A stretch of 64,000 bases of DNA. It comes from Nakamurella leprariae (lineage in GTDB: Bacteria; Actinomycetota; Actinomycetes; Mycobacteriales; Nakamurellaceae). The DNA lies in assembly GCF_016918035.1 (NCBI RefSeq), contig NZ_JAERWK010000023.1, forward strand, positions 142,261 through 206,260, written 5' to 3'. Below, piece by piece: positions 28,536-36,682 of the stretch. Positions within the stretch are counted from its first letter, which is position 1; every line of letters starts with the position of its first letter. The notes under the pieces were generated by a model, which did no database searches, was not told where the DNA came from, and saw only the letters and a program-made list of their open reading frames with translations. The position numbers and the translations under genes are program-made.

Positions 28536-29303
28536 TCAGGACAGTCCCAGGTGGTGCTCGGTGACGCCTCTCCCCTCGTGGTGATCGGCGACTGCCCGGG
28601 GCGGGCCGGGCGGCGACGACACAGGTGGGGCGACGAGACGGTGCCCGTCGGGCGTCGTGGTTCGGGGTCGGGTCCCGGTGGTGGTCGCTGCACCCAACGT
28701 CACGCGGAGTCGACCCAGTCCGTCGCGCAGGCGCGTCTTGACCGTGCCGAGGGGGACCGCGAGGAGCCGACTGACTTGGTGGTTGGTCAGGCCGCTGAAG
28801 TAGACGAGTTCGATGCACTGTCGTTGCAGCGGCGTGAGGGTCTCCATGCTCGCGCGGACCAGCCGACGGTCGGCGCGGGTCAACACGTCCTCGACGACCT
28901 GGTCGTGATCGCGATCTTGGTGCGCCGACTCCGCGACCGCATCCCGTCGGCGGGACGAGACGAGGCCTCGGACGCGATCGACGGCCCGATGATGGGTGAT
29001 CATCATGATCCAGCCGATGGCGGAGCCACGTGCGCAGTCGAACTGGCCGGCCTCTCGCCACACGTGGAGGAACACCTCCTGACTGATCTCCTCGGCCAGA
29101 CCTGAGTCGCGGACCACCCGGAAGGCCGCCCGTCGAACCGGCAATTCCAAGATCAGGAAAAGGGCCCGGAATGCCTGACGATCACCCGCGGCGACCTCGG
29201 TGAGCCAGAGACCAGCTTGTGATTCCCACGATCCGACCGGCGAAACACCCAGATCTCGGTCACTTCCCCCATTTCCCGCTGAAGCGTCCTGCTCGTCGGC
29301 CAT
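28536..29303 (-). CDS. ECF-type RNA polymerase sigma factor (SigK-like)
   Basis: A 255-residue group-4 sigma factor. Region 2 includes LAEEISQEVFLHVWREAGQFD and GSAIGWIMMITHHRAVDRVR; region 4 has LTPLQRQCIELVYFSGLTNHQVSRLLAVPLGTVKTRLRDGLGRLR, the helix-turn-helix for the -35 element. A His/Thr/Pro-rich tail of about 45 residues extends past region 4, longer than usual for the family. No anti-sigma (RskA-like) gene is adjacent: downstream is a lipoprotein, upstream the propeller gene. ATG 29303 begins a typical short acidic leader. It is flanked by two copies of a 37-bp repeat. Confidence 0.93.
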   Translation of the reverse strand: MADEQDASAGNGGSDRDLGVSPVGSWESQAGLWLTEVAAGDRQAFRALFLILELPVRRAAFRVVRDSGLAEEISQEVFLHVWREAGQFDCARGSAIGWIMMITHHRAVDRVRGLVSSRRRDAVAESAHQDRDHDQVVEDVLTRADRRLVRASMETLTPLQRQCIELVYFSGLTNHQVSRLLAVPLGTVKTRLRDGLGRLRVTLGAATTTGTRPRTTTPDGHRLVAPPVSSPPGPPRAVADHHEGRGVTEHHLGLS

Positions 29304-29623
29304 CAGTCGAGCTGGAAGCACTGGCCGTCCATCGTCATGTCTCACTATGGCACGGCTATGACTATCAGTGTTCCGTGGACCACTGAACGTGATGATGCCA
29401 ATTTTCGGCCTCGCGTCGGGATGATGCGTACGAAACCGATCTTCACGCTTCGGGGACGATTCACCGAGGCGGGTCAGGGGAAATGGCTCGACGTCAGGCG
29501 AACAGCACCACGGATCCGCCCGATGAATGAAACGATCTTGGAGTTTCCGATCAAGGTCCTTCTGGCTCGACGGGGAATGATCGTGCGGCTGGCCGCGGAT
29601 CCGACTCGCCCGACGTCGAACGG
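29304..29623. other. Gene-free promoter region of the ECF sigma gene
   Basis: About 320 bases, somewhat lower in GC than the neighbours (especially 29320-29440), which suits a promoter for the minus-strand sigma gene. No confident -35/-10 pair was picked. Confidence 0.4.
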
Positions 29624-29657
29624 TCAGGTCCCCGGGTACTCGTTGCTGCCCGGCCCG
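29621..29657. repeat. 37-bp direct repeat, copy 2 (within propeller gene end)
   Basis: Second copy of the element at 28423-28459 with four mismatches. Here it is the functional 3' end of the TolB-like gene, including its TGA stop at 29624-29626. Confidence 0.75.
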
Positions 29658-30739
29658 TCGGTGAGCTCGGCCAGGCCGGAGCCGTCCGGCCGCACCTTCC
29701 ACAGCTGGAACGCGTCGCCGCCCGGCGGGATCCGGTGCGTGAAGATCGTCCGGCCGTCCGCCGACCACTGCGGCCGGCTGGTCACCCCGTCGTCGCCGAT
29801 CAGCCGGCGTGCGCCCTGCCCGTCCGGCCCGCCGACCATGATGTCCCACACGCCGAGATCGGCTACGCCACCGTCGGTCTCGATCTGCGCCAGCCAGGCC
29901 AGCCGCGTGCCGTCGGGGGAGTAGTACGGATCCTGGTCCCGGATCGTGTTGGTGGTGAGACGCTGCGCCGTCCCGCCGCCGACCGGGATCCGGTACAGCT
30001 CGTAGTCGGCCTCGTGGCAGATCGCCCGCGGGCAGCCGACGAAGGTGATGGTCTTCCCGTCCGGGGCGAACACCGGGTCCAGGTTCACCCCGGGCCGGTC
30101 GGTGACCTTCTTCGGGGACCGGCCCAGCGCGTCGGTCACCCAGATCTGCGGGTTGATCCGGCTGCCGCCGAACATCACCACCGACCGGCCGTCCGGGGAG
30201 AACTCGGGATGCCCCTGCACGGTCCACCCGTCCGTGCCCGGCGGCCGCAGCTGGGTGGGCCCGGACCCGTCCACGCCCATCACCCACAGGCTGACCTTGG
30301 TGGCGTCCCGGTCGAGCGTGCCGGCCGGCGACCGCAGGAACATGATCGTGCGCCGGTTCGGGGCGAGCCGTGGCCACCACGAGTCGTACTGCGGGTCCCT
30401 GGTCATCTGCCGGGCCGGGCCGCCGGCCGCCGGCATGGTGAAGATCTCGTAGTTGCCGGTGCGGTCGGAGGTGAATGCGATCCGGTCGCCCGGTTCCGGC
30501 TGGATCACCGAGGACGTGGGCAGCACGGACGGTGGCACCCAGCCCGACGGCGGGGACGCCGGCTGGTCGGACACTCGCACCAGCGCCAGGAACACCGCCC
30601 CGATCAGCACCACCGCGGTCACCGCCCCGGCCAGCCACCAGCGCCACGGACGCCGCCGCCGCTGCGGTCCGGAGCCGGCGCCGGTCGGGACCGGGAAGCC
30701 CGGCGGGACCGGCGGTCCGGGTGGCGGGGGCGGGGACAC
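29624..30739 (-). CDS. Membrane-anchored TolB-like beta-propeller protein
   Basis: A 371-residue protein with a Pro-rich N-terminus, one transmembrane helix near residues 32-54 (WWLAGAVTAVVLIGAVFLALV), and an extracytoplasmic six-bladed TolB/WD40-like propeller. Repeats such as GDRIAFTSDRTGNYEIFTM, HPEFSPDGRSVVMFG and DPVFAPDGKTITFVG are visible. It is the last gene of the cluster B operon. The start is GTG 30739, two bases after the GT4 stop; the frame is open further up but that part overlaps the GT4. It probably senses or scaffolds the assembled polymer; a similar propeller is fused to the polymerase at 36679. Confidence 0.85.
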   Translation of the reverse strand: MSPPPPPGPPVPPGFPVPTGAGSGPQRRRRPWRWWLAGAVTAVVLIGAVFLALVRVSDQPASPPSGWVPPSVLPTSSVIQPEPGDRIAFTSDRTGNYEIFTMPAAGGPARQMTRDPQYDSWWPRLAPNRRTIMFLRSPAGTLDRDATKVSLWVMGVDGSGPTQLRPPGTDGWTVQGHPEFSPDGRSVVMFGGSRINPQIWVTDALGRSPKKVTDRPGVNLDPVFAPDGKTITFVGCPRAICHEADYELYRIPVGGGTAQRLTTNTIRDQDPYYSPDGTRLAWLAQIETDGGVADLGVWDIMVGGPDGQGARRLIGDDGVTSRPQWSADGRTIFTHRIPPGGDAFQLWKVRPDGSGLAELTDGPGSNEYPGT

Positions 30740-30741
30740 CG

Positions 30742-31932
30742 TCAGCGCGCCAACGGTTCGGCAGCCGGGGCGCCGGATCGGGCGGCCGCGGCGTGCAGTG
30801 CGACCCAGGCCGCCGTGCCGGTGCGTTCCACGGTGAACATCGCGGCCCGCTGCCGGCCCCGGTCCACCAGCTCGGCCCGCAGCGGTTCGTCGGTGACGGC
30901 CCGGACCATCGCCCGGCCGATCGCCGTCTCGTCCAGCGGATCGACGAGCAGCGCGGCGTCCCCACACACCTCGGGGACGGCGGTGGCGTCGGCCGCGACG
31001 ACGACCGTGCCGCGGGTCATCGCCTCCAGCGGCGGCAGCCCGAACCCCTCGAAGGTGGACGGGTAGACCAGCGCCGCCGCATCGCGCAGCAGCACCTCAC
31101 GCTGTGCGGTGCTCACGCGACCCAGCATGGCGATCCGTCCGTCCGGTGCGGCCGTCGCGACGGCCTGCTCCTCGCTGCCGGCGAACCACCGGCCGCCGGC
31201 CACCACGAAAGCCACATCGTCCATCCCGGGCTGTTCGGCCACGGTGAGGAACGCCCGCAGCGCCCGGGCCACGTTCTTGCGCGGGTGCAGATTGCCCAGG
31301 TACAGCAGGAACCGGCCGGACACCCCGTGCGCGGCCAGCTCGGCCCGGGCCGCGTCCGACCCGGACGGTCCGTCCACCGGCTCGTCCACCACCAGTGGCA
31401 CCACCGACACCCGGTCCTGCGCCAGGCCGTACTCGTCGAGGATGTCGCGGCGGCAGAACTCGCTGATCGTCACCACCTGGGCGGCCCGCGGCGCCTGCCG
31501 GCGCACCATCGCCTGCAACCGCAGCCGGGTCAGCCACGGGTACGCCGCCGGCACCCGCACGAACGACAGGTCGGTGACCACCAGTGCGACCGGGGCCGGC
31601 GACCGGACCGGGGCGTGGGTCACGCTCAGCACCACGTCCGGCCGGCCGGACCGCCGGGTCACCCGGGCCAGCCAGCTCGGCGAGGTCACCGTGAAGTGCA
31701 CCGGCCCGGGTCGCCGCCGGCACCGGTCCACTCGGACCGTGGGGTGCTCGGTCACCTCGATCGGCAGGGTCGCGTCCCGATCGGCCAGCAGCACCAGCCG
31801 GTGTGGCGCGGCACCGGCCGGATCCGTCCCCCCGCGCAGGGTGGCGACCAGCCCGCGGAGCAGCCCGAGCATCAGCGTCTCGTCCCCGCCCAGTCCGGAG
31901 CCGATCGAGGTGGCGTCGATCGCGACGAACAT
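30742..31932 (-). CDS. GT4 family glycosyltransferase
   Basis: A 396-residue GT-B enzyme of the mannosyl/rhamnosyltransferase-like GT4 group. The C-terminal half has LLYLGNLHPRKNVARALRAF, the donor-site segment YPSTFEGFGLPPLEAMTRGTVVVAADATAVPEVCGDAALLVDP with the E.x7.E pattern, and VVTISEFCRRDIL at the domain hinge. ATG 31932 begins FVAIDATSIGSGLGG, the usual glycine-rich acceptor-side loop. Five bases separate it from the acetyltransferase stop. Part of the cluster B operon. Confidence 0.92.
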   Translation of the reverse strand: MFVAIDATSIGSGLGGDETLMLGLLRGLVATLRGGTDPAGAAPHRLVLLADRDATLPIEVTEHPTVRVDRCRRRPGPVHFTVTSPSWLARVTRRSGRPDVVLSVTHAPVRSPAPVALVVTDLSFVRVPAAYPWLTRLRLQAMVRRQAPRAAQVVTISEFCRRDILDEYGLAQDRVSVVPLVVDEPVDGPSGSDAARAELAAHGVSGRFLLYLGNLHPRKNVARALRAFLTVAEQPGMDDVAFVVAGGRWFAGSEEQAVATAAPDGRIAMLGRVSTAQREVLLRDAAALVYPSTFEGFGLPPLEAMTRGTVVVAADATAVPEVCGDAALLVDPLDETAIGRAMVRAVTDEPLRAELVDRGRQRAAMFTVERTGTAAWVALHAAAARSGAPAAEPLAR

Positions 31933-31937
31933 CGCCG

Positions 31938-32552
31938 CTACCCGGCCACGCGCAGGGCGCCGCCGTGGTCGGCCAGGCCCACCTCGGCCAGCGGCCGGAC
32001 GTCGGTCGAACTCCGCGGCCCCATCACGAACATGTCCGCCTCGACGTCCCGGGCCACCAACGCGCCGCTGCCCACCACCGTGCGGTCGCCGATGGTCACC
32101 GGCCCGAACACCTTGCTGCCGTCCATCAACCACACATCGTCGCCGAGCACGGGGTGCCCCGGCCGGGCCGGGTTGCCGCTGCCGCCGATCCGCACGCCGC
32201 CCATGACCCGGCAGCGGGCGCCGAACACCACGTCGCTGGCGATCGTCACGCCCACCGGGTGCGGCATCACCATGCCCGGGCCGACCCGGGCCCCGGCCGG
32301 CAGGTCGGCGCCGAACAGCAGCATGGTCGCGACGTAGCAGAGCCGGGACACCGGCCGCAGCCCCCGGGCCCGGCACGCCGTGCCCAGCCGCCACAACGCC
32401 ACCGCCCAGAACCCCGGCATCATCAGCACGTCGATCCGCTGCCCGAGGCCGAGCCGCCCCGGATCGGCGCCGGACGCCTTGACCTTGGCGAACTCCCGCA
32501 GGTCCACGGCCAGTGCCGCGCGCAGACCGACGGGCGCCGGACCGGTGCTCAT
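31938..32552 (-). CDS. Serine acetyltransferase-like (hexapeptide) sugar O-acetyltransferase
   Basis: A 204-residue left-handed beta-helix protein. The helical N-terminal half (FAKVKASGADPGRLGLGQRIDVL) and the coil GADLPAGARVGPGMVMPHPVGVTIASD match the serine O-acetyltransferase superfamily; HPVGV holds the catalytic His region. Within a polysaccharide operon it more likely acetylates a sugar than serine; this is inferred from context. ATG 32552 overlaps the preceding stop as ATGA. Confidence 0.85.
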   Translation of the reverse strand: MSTGPAPVGLRAALAVDLREFAKVKASGADPGRLGLGQRIDVLMMPGFWAVALWRLGTACRARGLRPVSRLCYVATMLLFGADLPAGARVGPGMVMPHPVGVTIASDVVFGARCRVMGGVRIGGSGNPARPGHPVLGDDVWLMDGSKVFGPVTIGDRTVVGSGALVARDVEADMFVMGPRSSTDVRPLAEVGLADHGGALRVAG

Positions 32553-33742
32553 CGGAACGCCCGCGACCAGCGGGCCATCCAGTCGCCCAGCTCGGCGAAC
32601 ACCGCGCGGTAGTGCGCGGGCTGGGTGCTCCGCGACAGCGCCCGGTGGTACCCGTCGACGAACGCGGCGTACATGTCGAGGTACTCGCCGGACTCGACGT
32701 CGGTGAGCGCCTCCTCGACCAGGTCGTAGAACGGCATCGACATCAGGTGCATCCACTGCTCCAGCACCACCACCCGCTCCAGCCGGGTCTGCTTGGTGTG
32801 CTGCACCACCGGCCCGCCGAAGCTGAGCAGGTCGCCGCGCAGGTCCATCAGCCGCTTGACGATGTAGCCGCCCCAGATGTCGTCGTGCCGGGACAGCTGC
32901 CAGCCGTCCACCCACACGTCGGGCAGGAAGAAGTACGCCGGGGTCAGCTCCGCCGCGAACGCGGTGTTCATCCCGCACAACGGCAGGTTGCCCAGTGCCA
33001 CCTGGTTCGGCCCGGCGGCCAGGCCGGGATCCCCGGGCTCACCGCCGAAGAGCTTGTCGATGCCGTTGAGGTCCAGGATCCCGTCCCAGACGCCCATGTT
33101 CAGCTTGACCTCGCCGCTGACGGTGGTCGCCGTCGTCCGGCTCAGCTCCGGGGTGCGCAGCTCGTACGGGTAGCCGCGGGCGTAGACGGGCGACCCGGCG
33201 CCCTGCCCGGCGTTCGGGCCGTCGGCCGGCAGCCCACCGAACACCTGGTCGATCGAGTTGACCCAGCCGCGCTCCAGACCGGGCTGCAGGGCCGGCGCCC
33301 CGGTCGCGGTGCCGAGCGCCCGCAGGTGCTCGGCCAGCCAGCCCGGGCGGGTGCCGCAGTCGTAGTCCAGGGCCACGATGACGTCGAACCCCTCGCGGTA
33401 GGCGATGTAGTGCCCGACGTTCCGGCTGGCCGCGCTCCGGTGCGGCATGGCCGCGAAGTGCTCACCGGTGTACGCCTGCTGCGCGGCACTGTCGAAGTAC
33501 CAGACGTTCTCGCGCGGCGGCGGGGCCAGCTGCCCGTTGCTGTCGTCGCTGACGATGATCGGGATGTGTGCCGGCACCTCGTCGAACAGCTCCCACGGCG
33601 GGTCGTTCGGCATCGGGATGACCACGCACACCGAGCGCTGGTCGGTCTCGGACGCGGGGCCGGTGGTGGGGACGGGGACCGTCGCGCCGGTCACGGATCC
33701 GGGCGTGGGACGGGAGGTGGCGGCGGTCGAGGTGATGGTCAT
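32549..33742 (-). CDS. GT75/RGP-like protein (reversibly glycosylated polypeptide family)
   Basis: A 397-residue protein resembling plant RGPs and UDP-arabinopyranose mutases. Shared landmarks are VCVVIPMPN at the start of the fold (about residue 38), VIVALDYDCG (the DxD-like DDDC site), GYPYELR, LPLCGMNTAFAAELTPAYFFLPD and RHDDIWGGYIVKRL, in the same order as in GT75. RGPs interconvert UDP-arabinopyranose and furanose; whether this bacterial copy is a mutase or a glycosyltransferase is open. The first 35 residues are a low-complexity tail. It follows the RmlD-like gene after a 39-bp gap. Family call from motif order only. Confidence 0.75.
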   Translation of the reverse strand: MTITSTAATSRPTPGSVTGATVPVPTTGPASETDQRSVCVVIPMPNDPPWELFDEVPAHIPIIVSDDSNGQLAPPPRENVWYFDSAAQQAYTGEHFAAMPHRSAASRNVGHYIAYREGFDVIVALDYDCGTRPGWLAEHLRALGTATGAPALQPGLERGWVNSIDQVFGGLPADGPNAGQGAGSPVYARGYPYELRTPELSRTTATTVSGEVKLNMGVWDGILDLNGIDKLFGGEPGDPGLAAGPNQVALGNLPLCGMNTAFAAELTPAYFFLPDVWVDGWQLSRHDDIWGGYIVKRLMDLRGDLLSFGGPVVQHTKQTRLERVVVLEQWMHLMSMPFYDLVEEALTDVESGEYLDMYAAFVDGYHRALSRSTQPAHYRAVFAELGDWMARWSRAFR

Positions 33743-33781
33743 GGGGATCTCCAGGCAGGTCTGTGGTCGGGGAGATGGGGT

Positions 33782-34720
33782 TCAGGCGACGCGCTCGGCC
33801 GAGCACAGGTCGGCGTACTGGGTCTGCAGGTACTCGGCCAGCGCGGTCGGCCAGTCCCGCATGACGTTCATGCCCTGCAGGTCGAGCACCAGGTTGCGCA
33901 TGATCTCCGAACGGGGCCGTACCGAGGAGAACTCCTCGGCGAAGAACTCGGAGTCGACGCCGACCAGGGTGACGTCGTCCCGGCCCAGCACCCGCAGCAG
34001 GTGCTCGGCCACGTCGTAGCGGGAACCCTCACCGCCGCAGGCCATGTGGTACAGACCCCACACTCCGGAGTCGATGAGCTGCAGGAAGCAGCGGGCGAAG
34101 TCGGGCGCGTAGGTGGGGGTGCCGAACTTGTCGGTGACCGCGTGGATGGTGTCCGCCCCGGCGGCCAGCTGGTCCATGATCCGGGAGACGAACTTGTGAT
34201 CCTTGCCGGGGCCGCCGCCGACCATCCAGCCGGCCCGGATGATGTAGTGCTCCTCGACGAGTTCGCTGACCAGCAGCTCACCCTCGTACTTGCTGGCCCC
34301 GTACAGGTTCACCGGGTTGGGCTTGTCGAACTCGGTGTAGGCGGCCGCCTTGGTCCCGTCGAAGACGCCCGCGGTGCTGATGTAGGTGAGGGGCACGCCG
34401 GCCCGGCGGGCGGCCAGCGCGACGTACTTGGTGGCGATGGTGTTGGTCAGGTACGCGTGGTCCGGGTCCGCGTCGGACAGTTCCAGCGAGGTCTCGGCGG
34501 CCAGGTGGAGCACCATCTCCGGCGCCACCGCGCGGATGGCGTCGTTCACCGCGGTCCGGTCCCGCACGTCCAGGTGGTCGATCACCGGGCCGGTCGACCC
34601 CCAGGGCCGCGGCTCGGTGAGATCGATGTCGGTGGCGACGACCTCATGGCCGGCGCGGACGAGGGTGGGGATGAGCGAGCTGCCGAGCATGCCGGCGGCT
34701 CCGGTGGCCAGGATCTTCAT
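33782..34720 (-). CDS. RmlD-like NDP-sugar reductase (SDR superfamily)
   Basis: A 312-residue extended SDR related to dTDP-4-dehydrorhamnose reductase. The cofactor loop GAAGMLGSSLIP is near residue 7, followed by VLHLAAETSLELSDADPDHAYLTN, catalytic STAGVFDG and YGASKYEGE (YxxxK). It would reduce a 4-keto sugar nucleotide, possibly the GDP-4-keto-6-deoxymannose made by the Gmd of this operon or a dTDP-sugar; the other rml genes are absent here. ATG 34720 overlaps the methyltransferase stop as ATGA. Confidence 0.87.
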   Translation of the reverse strand: MKILATGAAGMLGSSLIPTLVRAGHEVVATDIDLTEPRPWGSTGPVIDHLDVRDRTAVNDAIRAVAPEMVLHLAAETSLELSDADPDHAYLTNTIATKYVALAARRAGVPLTYISTAGVFDGTKAAAYTEFDKPNPVNLYGASKYEGELLVSELVEEHYIIRAGWMVGGGPGKDHKFVSRIMDQLAAGADTIHAVTDKFGTPTYAPDFARCFLQLIDSGVWGLYHMACGGEGSRYDVAEHLLRVLGRDDVTLVGVDSEFFAEEFSSVRPRSEIMRNLVLDLQGMNVMRDWPTALAEYLQTQYADLCSAERVA

Positions 34721-35643
34721 CGGGTCGGGACCTCTCGGGGCAGGCCGAGGGTCACCACGACCATTCGGCAGACGTTGCGGGTGGACGGGACGGTGCGCAG
34801 CACCCACCGGTCGATGGACTCGAGCCGGTGCCAGACAGGATCGGACAGTTCGGTGAAGTTCTGCAGACGGCTGAGCAGTTGGAACGGGCGCCACTGCACG
34901 AGCCGGAACCAGCGCTGCATGAGAGCGAGATCGCCCTTGTCCAGCGACCGTTCGTCGGGGGAGTGGGTGTGCGGTGGGAACCGACGGGTGACCGGCGCCG
35001 AATTGCGCAGGCGGCGCAGCCAGTCCGGGACGAACAGCACCGGTTCGCAGAACACCGCCACCGCGCCGGGCGCCAGCATCCGCCCCAGCGCGGCCATGGC
35101 CAGGTCGCGGTCGAAGTGGTGCACGACGTTGTTGCCGATGATCGCGTCGAACTGCTCGATCGCCAGCCCGGCCGCGGCCGGGTCGAACGACTCGATCGGG
35201 CTGTGCACGAAGGTGACCCGGTCGGCCACCCCGGAGACCTCGGCGCGGCGACGCGCCACCTCCAGGATGCCGCCGGAGACGTCGATGCCGACCACCTCGG
35301 CGCCCTGCAGGGCCAGCCACACCGCCAGCGACCCGGAGCCGGCGCCGACCTCGAGGATCCGCTTCCCGGCCAGCGGCCGGATCTCGTCGATCGCCGCGGT
35401 CAGGTAGTCCACGTGCTCCCGGTTGGCGAACGGGATGACGGCCGGGTCGATCCGGTACGCCTCGTCCGACCAGTCCGCGAGCAGGCCGGCGGCCATGGCG
35501 TCGTAGGTCTCGGCCTCGTGGGCGTGCCGGTCGGCCAGGGTCAGCGCAGGCCCGTGCTGATGATGCGCGTGGGCGTGGTGGTCGGCTGTGTGGTGGTCGG
35601 GTGGTGGTGCCCCGGTGGCGGGGTCAGCGAGATCGGTCGACAC
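34717..35643 (-). CDS. SAM-dependent methyltransferase with His-rich N-terminus
   Basis: A class I methyltransferase of 308 residues, probably O-methylating a repeat-unit sugar. Motif I is ILEVGAGSGSLAVWLA, followed by the acidic end of strand 2 (VVGIDVSGG) and a motif IV region DAIIGNNVVHHF. The tail before the domain contains 10 His in about 20 residues, which might bind metal. GTG 35643 is preferred because GGAG lies seven bases upstream; the ATG at 35679 lacks a ribosome site and would overlap the GT2 gene by 56 bases. Acceptor unknown. Confidence 0.84.
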   Translation of the reverse strand: MSTDLADPATGAPPPDHHTADHHAHAHHQHGPALTLADRHAHEAETYDAMAAGLLADWSDEAYRIDPAVIPFANREHVDYLTAAIDEIRPLAGKRILEVGAGSGSLAVWLALQGAEVVGIDVSGGILEVARRRAEVSGVADRVTFVHSPIESFDPAAAGLAIEQFDAIIGNNVVHHFDRDLAMAALGRMLAPGAVAVFCEPVLFVPDWLRRLRNSAPVTRRFPPHTHSPDERSLDKGDLALMQRWFRLVQWRPFQLLSRLQNFTELSDPVWHRLESIDRWVLRTVPSTRNVCRMVVVTLGLPREVPTR

Positions 35644-36682
35644 GGATGGGCTCCAGGGCGAGTCGGAGGAGACGGGCATGGTCGGCGGCTCGGGTCCGCA
35701 GGGCGGCGGCCCGATCAGGTCGATCGGGGTCGGGACGGGCCCGGGCCACGGCGGCCCGGACGGTGTGCACGGCGGCGCGGCCGCCGAAGCCGACGACTTC
35801 CATCACGCGCAGCGCGAGTCCGGCCGTTGCACCGGCCCGGCGGGCGTACCAGCGGTTCAGGGCGCGCAGCGCCTCCGGTGACGCCCGGCCGGTGACCTGT
35901 CGGCTGGACGAGCCCATGAAGTGCACCGCGGTGGTGTCGGCCGCGTACCAGACGTGCCAACCGGCCGCGGTGACTCGTTGGCACAGGTCGACATCGTCCA
36001 TGTAGACGAAGATGTCGTCGTCGAAGGCGCCGACCTGGTCGAGTGCGACGCGTCGCACCATCATCACCGCGCTGGACACCCAGCCGGGCCGGAACGGCTC
36101 GGGGGTGTCGATGCCCAGGTAGATGCCGGCCGTGCGGTGCCGGCTCGGGTCGCCGCCGATCCGGCCCAGCCGGTCCAGGCCGAGCAGGTAGCAGGCCAGC
36201 GTCCGCAGCGTGACGTCCTGGCCCGCGGTCCAGCGTTGCCACGACCCGTCCGCGTACACCAGCCGCGGGCCGACCACCGCGGCGAGCGGGTCCCGATCCA
36301 GATGGGCGCGCATCGCGACGATGCCGTCGGGCGCCAGCCGGGCGTCGGTGTTGATGAGCAGCAGCTCGGGCGCCTCGGCCAGGGCGATCGCCTGGTTGTT
36401 GGCCCGGCAGAAGCCGACGTTCTCCGCGTTCTCCAGCACGGTGACGTCCGGCCAGGCGCGGCGCAGGTGCTCGGCCGATCCGTCGCCGGAGGCGTTGTCC
36501 ACCACGATGATCTCGTTGTCGGTGTCGGCCGGGGTGGCGGCGACGACGCTGGCCAGGCAGTCGTCGAGCAGCCCGACGGTGTTCCACGTGACGATCACGG
36601 TGGTCAGCCGGCGTCGCGGGGACACCTGCTCGGCCACCGCGGTGGGGCTCGGGCGCGTGATCAGGTCCGTCACGGGGATCAC
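35624..36682 (-). CDS. GT2 family glycosyltransferase (rhamnosyltransferase-like)
   Basis: A 352-residue inverting GT-A enzyme of the WbbL/RfbF-like group. Seen are TTVIVTWNTVGLLDDCLASV, the nucleotide-binding EIIVVDNASGDGS, NVGFCRANNQAI, LLINTDARL (metal-site acidic residues) and DDIFVYMDDVDLCQRVTAAGWHVWY, typical for L-rhamnosyl/fucosyl transfer. ATG 36682 overlaps the polymerase-fusion stop as ATGA. The C-terminal 45 residues are Arg-rich and could lie along the membrane. Operon member of cluster B; acceptor not predictable. Confidence 0.92.
   Translation of the reverse strand: MIPVTDLITRPSPTAVAEQVSPRRRLTTVIVTWNTVGLLDDCLASVVAATPADTDNEIIVVDNASGDGSAEHLRRAWPDVTVLENAENVGFCRANNQAIALAEAPELLLINTDARLAPDGIVAMRAHLDRDPLAAVVGPRLVYADGSWQRWTAGQDVTLRTLACYLLGLDRLGRIGGDPSRHRTAGIYLGIDTPEPFRPGWVSSAVMMVRRVALDQVGAFDDDIFVYMDDVDLCQRVTAAGWHVWYAADTTAVHFMGSSSRQVTGRASPEALRALNRWYARRAGATAGLALRVMEVVGFGGRAAVHTVRAAVARARPDPDRPDRAAALRTRAADHARLLRLALEPIRVDRSR

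Noticed and set aside
28426..29061. A 211-codon minus-strand ORF ending in EYPGT.
   Set aside because: Most of it is a shadow of the sigma gene in another frame; only the last 15 codons match the propeller tail and are reported as a repeat.
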